11,196 nt of DNA, from NCBI GenBank assembly GCA_964591705.1, contig CAZQCX010000045.1, positions 1 through 11,196 of the forward strand. Direction: 5' to 3'. Positions within the stretch are counted from its first letter, which is position 1. The number at the start of each line of letters is the position of its first letter. Position numbers and translations under genes: made by a program. The DNA is from UBA11855 sp964591705 (GTDB lineage Archaea; Thermoproteota; Bathyarchaeia; Bathyarchaeales; Bathycorpusculaceae). Below, one piece after another: positions 1 through 7,226 of this stretch. The notes under the pieces are model-generated. The model searched no databases. It saw only the letters and a program-made list of their open reading frames with translations, and was not told the DNA's origin.

Positions 1-1797
1 TACCACTCAAACATCAAAGGTCTGCATAGTTACTTCCATCTTCGCGTTGCGAATAGGGAGATACTGGCAAACCTGAACGACGTGAATCTTTTAGCAGCTT
101 TCGACGCTGAAACAGTTGTCAGACATATTCAGGAGATCAAGCCAGAAGGCGGAGTTATTGTTGATTCGCAGGAAATGACCACAAAGGTACTGAACATTCC
201 AACCTTGCCCCCCGAATTCAAAAATGAACTTCAGGGTCTCATAAAGGACAACGGTATTGGCGAAACGCTTGGAGACTTCCTCGATTATGCACAGAAAAGA
301 GCAATCAAAGTTTTCCCAGTCCCCTATATCGAACTCCTCAGCGTCATCGGAAAGAAGATGAACATCCCGCAGATCAGCAAAATAACCCGAATGATAAACG
401 TTCTAACCGTCGGAATTTCGTTTACGCTCCTTAAATACGATAGAAATCTTGTTGAACAAGCGATAAGGGCAACTTTTCCCGAAAGAATTGCCGCGATGAA
501 CATCCTTGCCCTTAGCGAGGCATATGATTACGCTGAAAACACCTTCAAAAACAACCTAAAGTTCACTCTGGAAAAAAATGAAACCATCGAGGAACGGATC
601 TATCTAACTGGAAATCAAGCTGTTGCCATGGGCAAGATCCTAGGTGGATGCAGAGTTCAAACATACTATCCGATAACTCCCGCAGCAGATGAGAGCGAGT
701 ATCTCGAATCCCACCAGATACTCAAAACCAGCGGTGAAGATGAGGCTATTGTAGTAATGCAAACCGAAGATGAGATTGCAGCCATAAACTCCGCTTCAGG
801 CGCAACTTTGGCAGGAACTCGAGCTGCAACTTCAACTTCAGGTCCCGGCTTCTCACTGATGGCTGAAGGCTTGGGCTGGGCAGGACATAACGAGGTGCCA
901 GTTGTAATAACATACTACCAACGTGGAGCACCAGCCACAGGTTTGCCCACAAGGCACGGTCAGGCCGATCTTCGCTTTGCCATACATGCGGGGCATGGCG
1001 AATTTGCCCGCATAATCCTTGCATCAGGCGATATTCGTGAGTGTTTCTATGATGCCGCAGAAGCGTTCAACCTTGCAGAGAAATATCAGATGCCTGTGAT
1101 TCACCTCATTGATAAAGCCATGGCGAACTGTTCGCAGACATACCCAGTTTTCAACTACGATGGTTTCAAGATCGACCGAGGACTAATGCTAAGCGACAAA
1201 GATCTCGAAAGACAGGAATACAAGCGTTTTCGCTTCACGGAAACAGGAGTTAGCCCCAGAGTCCCCTTGGGGACAAAAAATGCTGTACAATGGTATACAG
1301 GTGATGAACACAATGAAAAAGGTCACATCAGCGAGGAAGCCCTTAACAGAAGAGAAATGATGGAGAAGCGAATGAGAAAACTAGAACTAGTCGACCGGGA
1401 AGTTCCCATCGAGAAAAGACTGAATTTCTTCGGAGAAGAGAACTCTGAGAATATCGTAATAAGCTGGGGATCACCAAAGGGCGCCATCATCGAAGCACTC
1501 GCCATGTTGAATTGTGAAGGACACAAATTGGGATTTCTGCAGCTGCGCATGTTAAACCCGCTTCCAACAGAATACATCAAACGGAAACTAGAAGGTGTGA
1601 AGAAAATAATCGACGTTGAAGATAACTACACTGGACAACTCGGCGGCATGATAAAAGAGGCGACGGGAATTACACCCAATTTCCACGTGCTGAAATACAC
1701 GGGAAGACCAACAACTACAACGGAGATCTATCATGCACTAGAAGCTATTGTAACAGAGAAGGCTGCACCGAGGAGGGTGCTGACTTTTGGAAGCTAA
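1..1797 (+). CDS. 2-oxoacid:ferredoxin oxidoreductase, alpha subunit (gamma-alpha fusion), 5' partial
   Basis: This subunit helps oxidise 2-oxoacids with CoA to acyl-CoA, CO2 and reduced ferredoxin in the cytoplasm. The frame is open from base 1 with no stop, and its first residues (YHSNIKGLHSYFHLRV) match the interior of the gamma domain, so the gene begins outside the window, probably about 30-40 codons upstream. A GTG at 82 is only an internal codon. The gamma-domain remainder fills roughly the first 190 visible residues. The pyrimidine-domain part follows with the substrate-binding YPITP motif at 667-681, then TSTSGPGFSLM and GLPTRHGQADL. The C-terminal part has SWGSPKG and the VEDNYTGQLGG segment. 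This fused alpha architecture with a separate beta gene is the broad-specificity type known from Sulfolobus. Pyruvate or 2-oxoglutarate preference cannot be read from sequence. It overlaps the beta gene by 11 bases, implying translational coupling. Family call is very secure. Confidence 0.94.
   Translation, partial: YHSNIKGLHSYFHLRVANREILANLNDVNLLAAFDAETVVRHIQEIKPEGGVIVDSQEMTTKVLNIPTLPPEFKNELQGLIKDNGIGETLGDFLDYAQKRAIKVFPVPYIELLSVIGKKMNIPQISKITRMINVLTVGISFTLLKYDRNLVEQAIRATFPERIAAMNILALSEAYDYAENTFKNNLKFTLEKNETIEERIYLTGNQAVAMGKILGGCRVQTYYPITPAADESEYLESHQILKTSGEDEAIVVMQTEDEIAAINSASGATLAGTRAATSTSGPGFSLMAEGLGWAGHNEVPVVITYYQRGAPATGLPTRHGQADLRFAIHAGHGEFARIILASGDIRECFYDAAEAFNLAEKYQMPVIHLIDKAMANCSQTYPVFNYDGFKIDRGLMLSDKDLERQEYKRFRFTETGVSPRVPLGTKNAVQWYTGDEHNEKGHISEEALNRREMMEKRMRKLELVDREVPIEKRLNFFGEENSENIVISWGSPKGAIIEALAMLNCEGHKLGFLQLRMLNPLPTEYIKRKLEGVKKIIDVEDNYTGQLGGMIKEATGITPNFHVLKYTGRPTTTTEIYHALEAIVTEKAAPRRVLTFGS
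1771..1779 (+). promoter_or_regulatory. Ribosome binding site for the beta subunit (decides a TTG start)
   Basis: AGGAGGGTG is an excellent Shine-Dalgarno match lying inside the end of the alpha gene. It is 7 bases before the TTG at 1787 and supports that codon as the beta-subunit start. Confidence 0.8.
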
Positions 1798-2752
1798 ACC
1801 ATCAGACTTCAGAGTAACAGACGTATACGCTGATTGGTGCCCAGGCTGTGGAAACTTTGGCATAATGAACGCGTTACAAATGGCCTTCGCTGAACTCAAA
1901 CTCGAACCCCACCAGATAGTAATCGTATCTGGAATAGGCTGCTCAGGAAAAGAAGCCCATAATGTCAAAGTCAACGGCGTTCATACGCTCCACGGAAGAA
2001 CACTGCCTTTCGCCACGGGAATAAAAACTGCAAACCCAGAACTGGAAGTTGTGGCAATTGGAGGCGACGGCGATGGCTTGGGAATTGGCGCTGGACACTT
2101 CGTAAACACTGGAAGACGAAACATAGACATGACATATATCCTTCACAACAACGGTGTTTACGGACTAACCAAAGGACAAGCATCACCCACGCTGAAACGA
2201 GACTTGAAAACAAAGTCTCTCCCCAAACCAAACATAAATGAACCCATCAACGCAATTGGTTTGGCGATCATTTCAGGATACACGTTCGTTGCTAGGTCAT
2301 ATGCGTACGACGTCAAACATCTGAAAGACATGATCAAACAAGCGATTCAGCACAAAGGCTTAGCGTTTCTCGAGTGCCTTCAACCTTGCCCCACGTACAA
2401 CGACATAAACACCAAGGACTGGTATGCAGGAGAAGACAGGAAAGACTCCCAAGGCAAGCCCCAATCCAGGCTCTACAAGCTTGAGGAAAGTGAATTCGAT
2501 CCTGAAGTTCGGGATCGAAAGCAAGATCTGCTAAAGAAGATGGCAGCATTGGAGAAAGCTGAGGAATGGGGAGACAGAATCCCGATCGGAATCTTCTATA
2601 AGAAAGAATACGAGTCTACGTACGAAGAGCGAATTAGCGATCGTATCCCTTTCTACAAGAATCGCCCGCCGGCCAAACAGAAACTAATCGATGAAAAAGG
2701 AAATTCTGCTGTGGATCTGTCTCAATTCATGGACAATTTGAAAACAAAATAG
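1787..2752 (+). CDS. 2-oxoacid:ferredoxin oxidoreductase, beta subunit
   Basis: This is the thiamine-diphosphate and [4Fe-4S] subunit that pairs with the alpha subunit just upstream. Motifs run in family order. DWCPGCGNFG gives Cys18 and Cys21, GIGCSGK gives Cys52 and QPCPTYND gives Cys201; these four are the expected cluster ligands. GGDGDGLGIG (residues 92-101) followed by HNNGVYGLTKGQ (120-131) is the Mg-ThDP binding signature. The GLTKGQ segment is typical of active enzymes. Length (321 residues) is slightly above the usual 290-310 because of a charged C-terminal tail after about residue 265. The start is TTG, chosen for the strong ribosome binding site and because the protein then begins in the usual register. 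It overlaps the alpha stop by 11 bases. All expected catalytic elements are present. The exact 2-oxoacid substrate is not determined. Confidence 0.95.
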   Translation: MEAKPSDFRVTDVYADWCPGCGNFGIMNALQMAFAELKLEPHQIVIVSGIGCSGKEAHNVKVNGVHTLHGRTLPFATGIKTANPELEVVAIGGDGDGLGIGAGHFVNTGRRNIDMTYILHNNGVYGLTKGQASPTLKRDLKTKSLPKPNINEPINAIGLAIISGYTFVARSYAYDVKHLKDMIKQAIQHKGLAFLECLQPCPTYNDINTKDWYAGEDRKDSQGKPQSRLYKLEESEFDPEVRDRKQDLLKKMAALEKAEEWGDRIPIGIFYKKEYESTYEERISDRIPFYKNRPPAKQKLIDEKGNSAVDLSQFMDNLKTK

Positions 2753-2766
2753 ACCAGGAAAGCCGA

Positions 2767-2776
2767 GTAAAAATTG
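2767..2776 (-). terminator. Possible T-run terminator for the SSB transcript
   Basis: On the minus strand CAATTTTTAC lies about 30 bases after the SSB stop, in the 50-base gap between convergent genes. Archaeal termination often needs only a short U-run. Five T residues is minimal and there is no hairpin, so this is weak. Confidence 0.25.
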
Positions 2777-2802
2777 ATAGGCAAACCGCTGCGGAGGCAA
2801 CT

Positions 2803-3093
2803 CTATTCTATGGTCAGCTTACCAAATTTTCCCACATTAAGCTGTATCTCGCCTTTGAAACTGGTAACGTATCCGTTCTCTATTCTTATTCTGTCGCCCA
2901 CATGGACTTGATCAATCTGTTCGTTCCAGAGGGTCAGTTTTATGTCACCTGAATCGTCTGCGACAATTGCGTTGGCAACCTTGTAGGTCTCGTCTTTGTA
3001 TCTTGACTGAACCAGCCGCGGATCCCCCTTTTCGACCACTCGAGCTTCAATATTGACTCCTTTGGTGCCATCTCTCAAATCGCTTATCTTCAA
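2803..3093 (-). CDS. OB-fold single-stranded DNA-binding protein (archaeal SSB / SOSS-B type)
   Basis: This 96-residue protein is a single OB fold expected to bind single-stranded DNA in replication and repair. The core from about 38 to 91 (VANAIVADDSG, IKLTLWNEQ, VHVGDRIRIENGYVTSFKGEIQLNVGK) follows the archaeal/human SSB1 pattern. Trp56, Tyr75 and Phe79 fall at positions of the human SSB1 aromatic set that stacks on bases; Asn86 stands where that protein has a further Tyr. There is no acidic or disordered C-terminal tail such as Sulfolobus SSB uses for partners, so this is a minimal form. The start is TTG: the codon before it is TGA, and AAGGTGA lies 4 bases upstream. It is preceded by its own TATA-like element and separated by 122 bases from the membrane-protein gene. 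The fold is secure; the exact role (main SSB or accessory OB protein) is not. Confidence 0.85.
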   Translation of the reverse strand: MKISDLRDGTKGVNIEARVVEKGDPRLVQSRYKDETYKVANAIVADDSGDIKLTLWNEQIDQVHVGDRIRIENGYVTSFKGEIQLNVGKFGKLTIE

Positions 3094-3097
3094 TCAT

Positions 3098-3104
3098 TCA
3101 CCTT
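3098..3104 (-). promoter_or_regulatory. Ribosome binding site fixing the TTG start of the SSB gene
   Basis: On the minus strand AAGGTGA precedes the TTG at 3093 by 4 bases. An ATG at 3097-3095 lies in another frame, and an in-frame TGA stop immediately precedes the TTG, so TTG is the first usable start. Confidence 0.7.
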
Positions 3105-3190
3105 CTTGTTTTAGAGCTACTCATAACCTGTCAAACGCATTTTCATTTGTGGCTGATGAGAAGCGTTGTGTTGCAGAAATGCATCTTAAG

Positions 3191-3206
3191 AGATATAAAT
3201 CTTGCT
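3191..3206 (-). promoter_or_regulatory. Candidate BRE/TATA promoter for the SSB gene
   Basis: The minus strand reads AGCAAGATTTATATCT, a purine-rich BRE-like stretch followed by a TATA box. Initiation about 26 bases downstream, near 3169, would leave a leader of roughly 75 bases. This suggests the SSB gene can be transcribed apart from the gene upstream of it. Confidence 0.5.
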
Positions 3207-3215
3207 AACTGTCGC

Positions 3216-4451
3216 CTATATGCCTAGGAAACCCATTATTATTATTGTCAGGACGAAGCTAGCAGCCGAAACTAGAAGACACTTAACCCAGCTGAACTGA
3301 GCGGGAGCCACTGTTCCTTCCTCGGCAGAAGCAATGCTGGCAACTGGTAATGCGCGAATTATAAAGGCGCCCAAGCCTATTGTCCAAAACCAGACCGCAA
3401 CCTGAACAATGCCACCGATCAATGTTACTTGTTCTAAAGCTGCCATAATGGTTTTGTTTGCTATGTCGAATTCGCCAGCAACGCCCGCAAAATACTCTAG
3501 TGGAACGTTGATCGAAGAGAGAGACGAATAGGTTACGAGCAGTGCCAATGCCTGAGCGATCAGTGTCATCAATGCATAACCGACAGCCACCATTAAAGGC
3601 TTCCAGATGACACTACCTCGCAACCCCTTAACGATTACATACATTAATGCAGTAAGCAATAGCCATTGAACCAAAAACGGAGTTGCTGCAACCAAAGCGT
3701 AGTTAAGAAGAATCATTTGTTCCCCGTAGACTTCAACCGCATTCTTGAAGAGACCTTTGAAGAAAAGACCGTCGATGCGCATCCGTATGTTCGAGGCGTT
3801 TTCCCAGTTGAATTCAATCATGAGACTTGTGATGTTCTCCCATTTCGCTGCCGAGTTGCTACTTGACCAGACGGCAGACCCTACGGGAAGAGTGAGGTTG
3901 TTCCACACTTCAGGCATTCCATCAGAAATCAATGCAGTCAAATCGCAGTAGAAGTAGTTGGAGTCGCTGAGAGAGTACAAGAACAACGTTGCATTCTTAG
4001 GCTTAATCTCAGGCGTGACAAGCTTGATTCTAAATGAAAGCTCCCTGAAGCCAGTTTCGCTGCAGTCCACAGATCCATTCAAATCAGCCAAGGCGATCTG
4101 AATTGCCCGACCGTTGTCAAGTGCAAACTCAACGCTACTGTTGCCATAGTAGTCTGGACTTGTTGCTCCCAGCGAAGTTCCGTTGATGAAGTCCACGTAG
4201 TTGTTACTTATAACAGCACCAGGACTGGCTTGCCACAAAGTGGCGTTTTCAGTCCACTCATCCGTTCTCAAACCCGTTGGAAGAGTAACCTCAGAGTAGA
4301 TTTTTGAAGCTCGAACATAATAGAAGCCTGTTTGGGCAGCTGTAAAAACTATCAAGATAAGCAGCGGTCCAAGGTACTTCGGATTTTGAACGATTGCCCG
4401 GAATGCCTTAGCAGGAGAATAAAGCACTCTGAGGATTTCATCTACAACCAA
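3216..4451 (-). CDS. Membrane protein with Yip1-like features and a large, sequon-rich outside domain
   Basis: The N-terminus (about residues 4-30, ILRVLYSPAKAFRAI then NPKYLGPLLI) resembles the start of Yip1-domain membrane proteins. A first membrane segment lies at about 29-47. Residues about 50-245 form a long polar, beta-rich insert that looks like a galactose-binding-type sandwich (pattern WKWENITSLMIEF-like near 204-214), presumably outside the cell. Four further membrane segments follow at about 247-275, 284-308, 341-366 and 389-410. The insert holds eight N-X-S/T sequons (Asn69, 90, 104, 125, 153, 185, 206, 218) and a ninth (Asn332) lies in the next predicted outside loop. Function is unknown; Yip1 membership is tentative. 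The start is TTG with GGCGGAG 9 bases upstream and an in-frame TAG above it. It begins 50 bases after the HMG-CoA synthase stop, so co-transcription is plausible. Confidence 0.7.
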   Translation of the reverse strand: MVVDEILRVLYSPAKAFRAIVQNPKYLGPLLILIVFTAAQTGFYYVRASKIYSEVTLPTGLRTDEWTENATLWQASPGAVISNNYVDFINGTSLGATSPDYYGNSSVEFALDNGRAIQIALADLNGSVDCSETGFRELSFRIKLVTPEIKPKNATLFLYSLSDSNYFYCDLTALISDGMPEVWNNLTLPVGSAVWSSSNSAAKWENITSLMIEFNWENASNIRMRIDGLFFKGLFKNAVEVYGEQMILLNYALVAATPFLVQWLLLTALMYVIVKGLRGSVIWKPLMVAVGYALMTLIAQALALLVTYSSLSSINVPLEYFAGVAGEFDIANKTIMAALEQVTLIGGIVQVAVWFWTIGLGAFIIRALPVASIASAEEGTVAPAQFSWVKCLLVSAASFVLTIIIMGFLGI

Positions 4452-4460
4452 TTGCTTAGG

Positions 4461-4467
4461 CTCCGCC
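4461..4467 (-). promoter_or_regulatory. Ribosome binding site for the TTG start of the membrane protein
   Basis: On the minus strand GGCGGAG ends 9 bases before the TTG at 4451. An in-frame TAG lies at 4469-4467, so no longer start is possible. A TATA-like TTAATAAAC at about 4484-4494 could give the gene its own weak promoter within the 50-base gap. Confidence 0.5.
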
Positions 4468-4501
4468 TACAATCTTACCGAGCTCGTTTATTAACAGTTT
4501 G

Positions 4502-6010
4502 CTACAGTCCCACCTTGAGGCGTCTATAGGTTGTGTAATCCACAAACTTGATGAATGGATTTTCAGCTTGGAAGCTTACATTCATCTTCTGACGCTGCCT
4601 CTTGCCAACTATCTGGCTTGTGGTCCTAATCAAATAGGAGTCACTTCCGGCACCAGAACCATAGCTTGCAACCAATATGCGCTCCTCAGGCTTGGCAACA
4701 TCCAGTACCGCAGCCAAGCCTATCGGTGAGCACCCAGAGTAAGTGTTGCCAAACTTCTTAACTCCCAATGAGACTTCATACTGATCTGGTTTGAATCCAA
4801 TTTCTTTTGCAACTCTAACTGGAAATTGGGGATTTGGTTGGTGTGAAACGAAATAGTGGATGTCGCCAGGCTTCAGGCCAAACTTCTCCATCAATCGCAA
4901 AGCAGCCTTGCGCACATGCTTGAAGTATGCAGGATCTCCAGTGAACCTGCCACCATGCATTGGGAACTCTTGACCGTCACGACGCCAGAAGTCAGGTGTA
5001 TCCGAAGTGCACGAGTACCAGCCTTCAATTTCTGCAATTACGTCCTGTTTGCCCAATAGAAAAGCGGCAGCGCCATAGCCAACAAAGAGGTCTAGTTCAC
5101 CTCCTGGGCAACCTCTGGGAGCAGCTTGGGAGTTATCAGACCCGATAACCATAGCGCACCTTATGCCTGAGTTTGGGAAGTTCACGAGTGCAACGGCATC
5201 TTTAAACATACTTGAAGCTGCCTTGCAAGCGAATTCGGTATCTATGGCATCCACGCCTTGGACGTCTTCATCTTCCTCCCCAAGTTTCAAGACTTGAGCC
5301 ACCTTGGACGCTATCGGTTTGACAGCATATGGGTTAGATTCTGATCCCACATATATTTTTCCGACAGTTGCACTATCGATTCCTGCGTGGATAAGGGCGA
5401 GTTTTCCCGCTTCAACTGCGGCGGTCACCGCATCCTCATCGACGTAGGGAACAGCACGTTCAATTCCGTCGTCTCCTATTCTGAACCTAGAAGTGTAGAC
5501 GCCGTATCCTATGATTCCTGGTCTTTCGTATTCTTCGCTCGGCCTAACGACTTCATATTTCTGATATGGGTAGTATTCGTCAGCTAGGGTGAATGCGAGA
5601 GAGATTGTCGGAACAACATCGGTCTGACTGACAGAGTGTCGCCTTCGGAATCTAGGTATGACTTCTTTTCCCTCCAGAGCTGAAAAATCAACCGTTTCGT
5701 CATCCTCAACTATGCGGTCAGTGAGTCTGGCTGGAACACGGATTTTTCCGTCGTGAAAAGACACGATTCCATATACATAACGTCCTAGTTTTGAAAACTT
5801 GTTCGTAGGTTCAGTTACGAGCGTGCAAAGCTCGAGTTTGCCTTTTTCATAGAACAAGTCGACAATTTCCATTTTTCCGAAGCTTTTTCGTCCGCAATTG
5901 CCACAGTAATACCGAATCTCGAAGTACTCATTGCCACACATCGGGCATCTGCTTGCTTTCAGCCTGTCGCCGAGATAAGAGACTCTTCGCTCTATTGGTT
6001 CACTGCTCAT
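4502..6010 (-). CDS. DUF35 (zinc ribbon + OB fold) fused to hydroxymethylglutaryl-CoA synthase
   Basis: HMG-CoA synthase condenses acetyl-CoA with acetoacetyl-CoA to HMG-CoA, the entry to mevalonate and archaeal lipids. Residues about 15-150 form a DUF35 module: a zinc ribbon (Cys22, Cys25, Cys36, Cys39) then an OB fold (LCTLVTEPTN, GIVSFHDGKIRVPARLT). Residues about 163-500 are the synthase. Expected catalytic residues are present: Glu224 in VGSESNPYAVKP, Cys262 in TEFACKAAS, His390 in VSHQPNPQFPVRVAKE. Diagnostic TPDFWRRDG, HGGRFTGDPAYFKH, GNTYSG and YGSGAGSDSY also occur. The C-terminal tail ending VDYTTYRRLKVGL resembles crenarchaeal enzymes. DUF35 is usually a separate gene in archaeal thiolase/synthase operons; here it is fused in front. 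The segment between FRIG and the DEDA motif is about 20 residues shorter than usual. The ATG is supported by AAGGATGA just upstream, inside the thiolase-like gene, which it overlaps by 11 bases. A paralogous acyl-condensing role cannot be excluded. Confidence 0.9.
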   Translation of the reverse strand: MSSEPIERRVSYLGDRLKASRCPMCGNEYFEIRYYCGNCGRKSFGKMEIVDLFYEKGKLELCTLVTEPTNKFSKLGRYVYGIVSFHDGKIRVPARLTDRIVEDDETVDFSALEGKEVIPRFRRRHSVSQTDVVPTISLAFTLADEYYPYQKYEVVRPSEEYERPGIIGYGVYTSRFRIGDDGIERAVPYVDEDAVTAAVEAGKLALIHAGIDSATVGKIYVGSESNPYAVKPIASKVAQVLKLGEEDEDVQGVDAIDTEFACKAASSMFKDAVALVNFPNSGIRCAMVIGSDNSQAAPRGCPGGELDLFVGYGAAAFLLGKQDVIAEIEGWYSCTSDTPDFWRRDGQEFPMHGGRFTGDPAYFKHVRKAALRLMEKFGLKPGDIHYFVSHQPNPQFPVRVAKEIGFKPDQYEVSLGVKKFGNTYSGCSPIGLAAVLDVAKPEERILVASYGSGAGSDSYLIRTTSQIVGKRQRQKMNVSFQAENPFIKFVDYTTYRRLKVGL

Positions 6011-7223
6011 CAGTCATCCTTCCATAAATGCTTACATAGCTTTTTGTGCCAAAACCCTCGAACTCTTGAACACAACCGTACTTCGGCAGTTCCGCGCCTC
6101 CAGCGACTTGTCTTTTTCCAGCCTCGCCTCTCAGCTGCCTAAATACTTCGAAAATCTGAGCCCCTCCTGTGGCTCCAAGCGGGTTTCCGTCAGCTTTCAA
6201 CCCGCCGTTCGTGTTCACGAATACTTTCCTGCCTATGATGTCATAGTATCCGCTGTATTCCTCACAATCGCCTCTAAGGGATAGCCATGCCTTACCTTCG
6301 TCGCAAAAGCCCATATCTTCCAGTGTAACCATCTCCATTACTGTTGACTGATCGTAAACCTCTGCAACCTTGATTTCAGAGTTTTTCAATCCAGCCATCT
6401 TGGTCGCGATCTGCATCGCGATTTCTGTTGCTTTGAAATGGGTAAGGTCCTCTCTTGCCGGATAGCTCAGATAGTCCGTAGCTGAACCATAACCTAAAAC
6501 GTAGATTGGCTTATCGGTAATCTTCTTGGCAATGGTTTCATCAGTCAGCACTACCGCGGTGGCACCATCCGAAATAGGCGCGAAATCGTAGAGTCCAAGC
6601 GGCTTGCGGGCTTGTTCTCTAGCGCTCAGCACTTGCTCCACTGTTATCTTTCGTTGAAACTGGGCATACTCGTTCCTCACCGCATGAGCGTGGTTTTTCA
6701 CAGCAATCTCTGCCAATGCAAGATTCAGTTTGTCAAGATTCCCGCCGACAATACCGTATTTTTTTGCGTATGCTCGGAGCATTAATTCATGGTTTGCTTC
6801 AGGAGTGCCTCCAGCATAGTAGCTCCAAGGGTCCTCGAGAAGCATGAGGTCATCTCGGATCTTGTCCCAGCGGTCTGTCATCTTTTCTATTCCGCCAACA
6901 AGAACGACCTTGTAAACTCCCGATTGTATAGCGTGGCTAGCGTTAACTAGCGCCGCACTCACTGACCGGGATACTTCCATAGGAACGTGAAGTTCCGTGA
7001 GTTCAGAGAGAAACCCTTCCTCCAGCCCGAGTTTGTTCGTAATCGGGAGAAAACAATCAGACATGTAACAGGCTTCTAGACTGCCACGTTCTATTTCAGC
7101 TTCTCTCGATGCCGCTAGCCAAGCTTCTTCAATCAGCTTTTCGGGTTCTTTTCCATAGTGTTCCCCAAATTTTGTTCGACCTACAGCAACAATTGCGGGA
7201 TGATTTTGCATGATACTCGCCAC
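6000..7223 (-). CDS. Thiolase-family protein (archaeal acetyl-CoA acetyltransferase homologue) with a degenerate active site
   Basis: Overall sequence is the archaeal thiolase type that partners HMG-CoA synthase: AIVAVGRTKFGEHYG at the N-terminus, VVLVGGIEKMTD (106-117), PISDGATAVVL (216-226), LEDMGFCDEGKA (301-312), VNTNGGLKADGNPLGATGG (336-354) and QLRGEAGKRQV. The catalytic residues, however, are missing. The region that should contain the nucleophilic Cys (usually AACASG) reads RSVSAALVNAS (86-96), with no Cys and apparently about four residues fewer. The usual EVHD is EVYD (Tyr289), the usual GHPLGATG is GNPLGATG (Asn347), and the usual GLxHN/GGxG end is GCVQEFEGFG. It may be a structural partner of the adjacent synthase or have changed chemistry. 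Length is normal (407). The GTG start gives four extra residues; an ATG at 7211 is an alternative. It overlaps the synthase gene by 11 bases. Confidence 0.9.
   Translation of the reverse strand: MASIMQNHPAIVAVGRTKFGEHYGKEPEKLIEEAWLAASREAEIERGSLEACYMSDCFLPITNKLGLEEGFLSELTELHVPMEVSRSVSAALVNASHAIQSGVYKVVLVGGIEKMTDRWDKIRDDLMLLEDPWSYYAGGTPEANHELMLRAYAKKYGIVGGNLDKLNLALAEIAVKNHAHAVRNEYAQFQRKITVEQVLSAREQARKPLGLYDFAPISDGATAVVLTDETIAKKITDKPIYVLGYGSATDYLSYPAREDLTHFKATEIAMQIATKMAGLKNSEIKVAEVYDQSTVMEMVTLEDMGFCDEGKAWLSLRGDCEEYSGYYDIIGRKVFVNTNGGLKADGNPLGATGGAQIFEVFRQLRGEAGKRQVAGGAELPKYGCVQEFEGFGTKSYVSIYGRMTDEQ
6014..6021 (-). promoter_or_regulatory. Ribosome binding site for the DUF35-HMG-CoA synthase gene
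   Basis: On the minus strand AAGGATGA ends 3 bases before the ATG at 6010 and lies inside the last codons of the thiolase-like gene. It supports coupled translation of the two overlapping genes. Confidence 0.7.
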
Positions 7224-7226
7224 TTT

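Noticed and set aside
82..84. GTG as the start of the oxidoreductase alpha subunit.
   Set aside because: The upstream codons in the same frame are open to base 1 and encode conserved gamma-domain sequence, so the gene is cut by the window edge.
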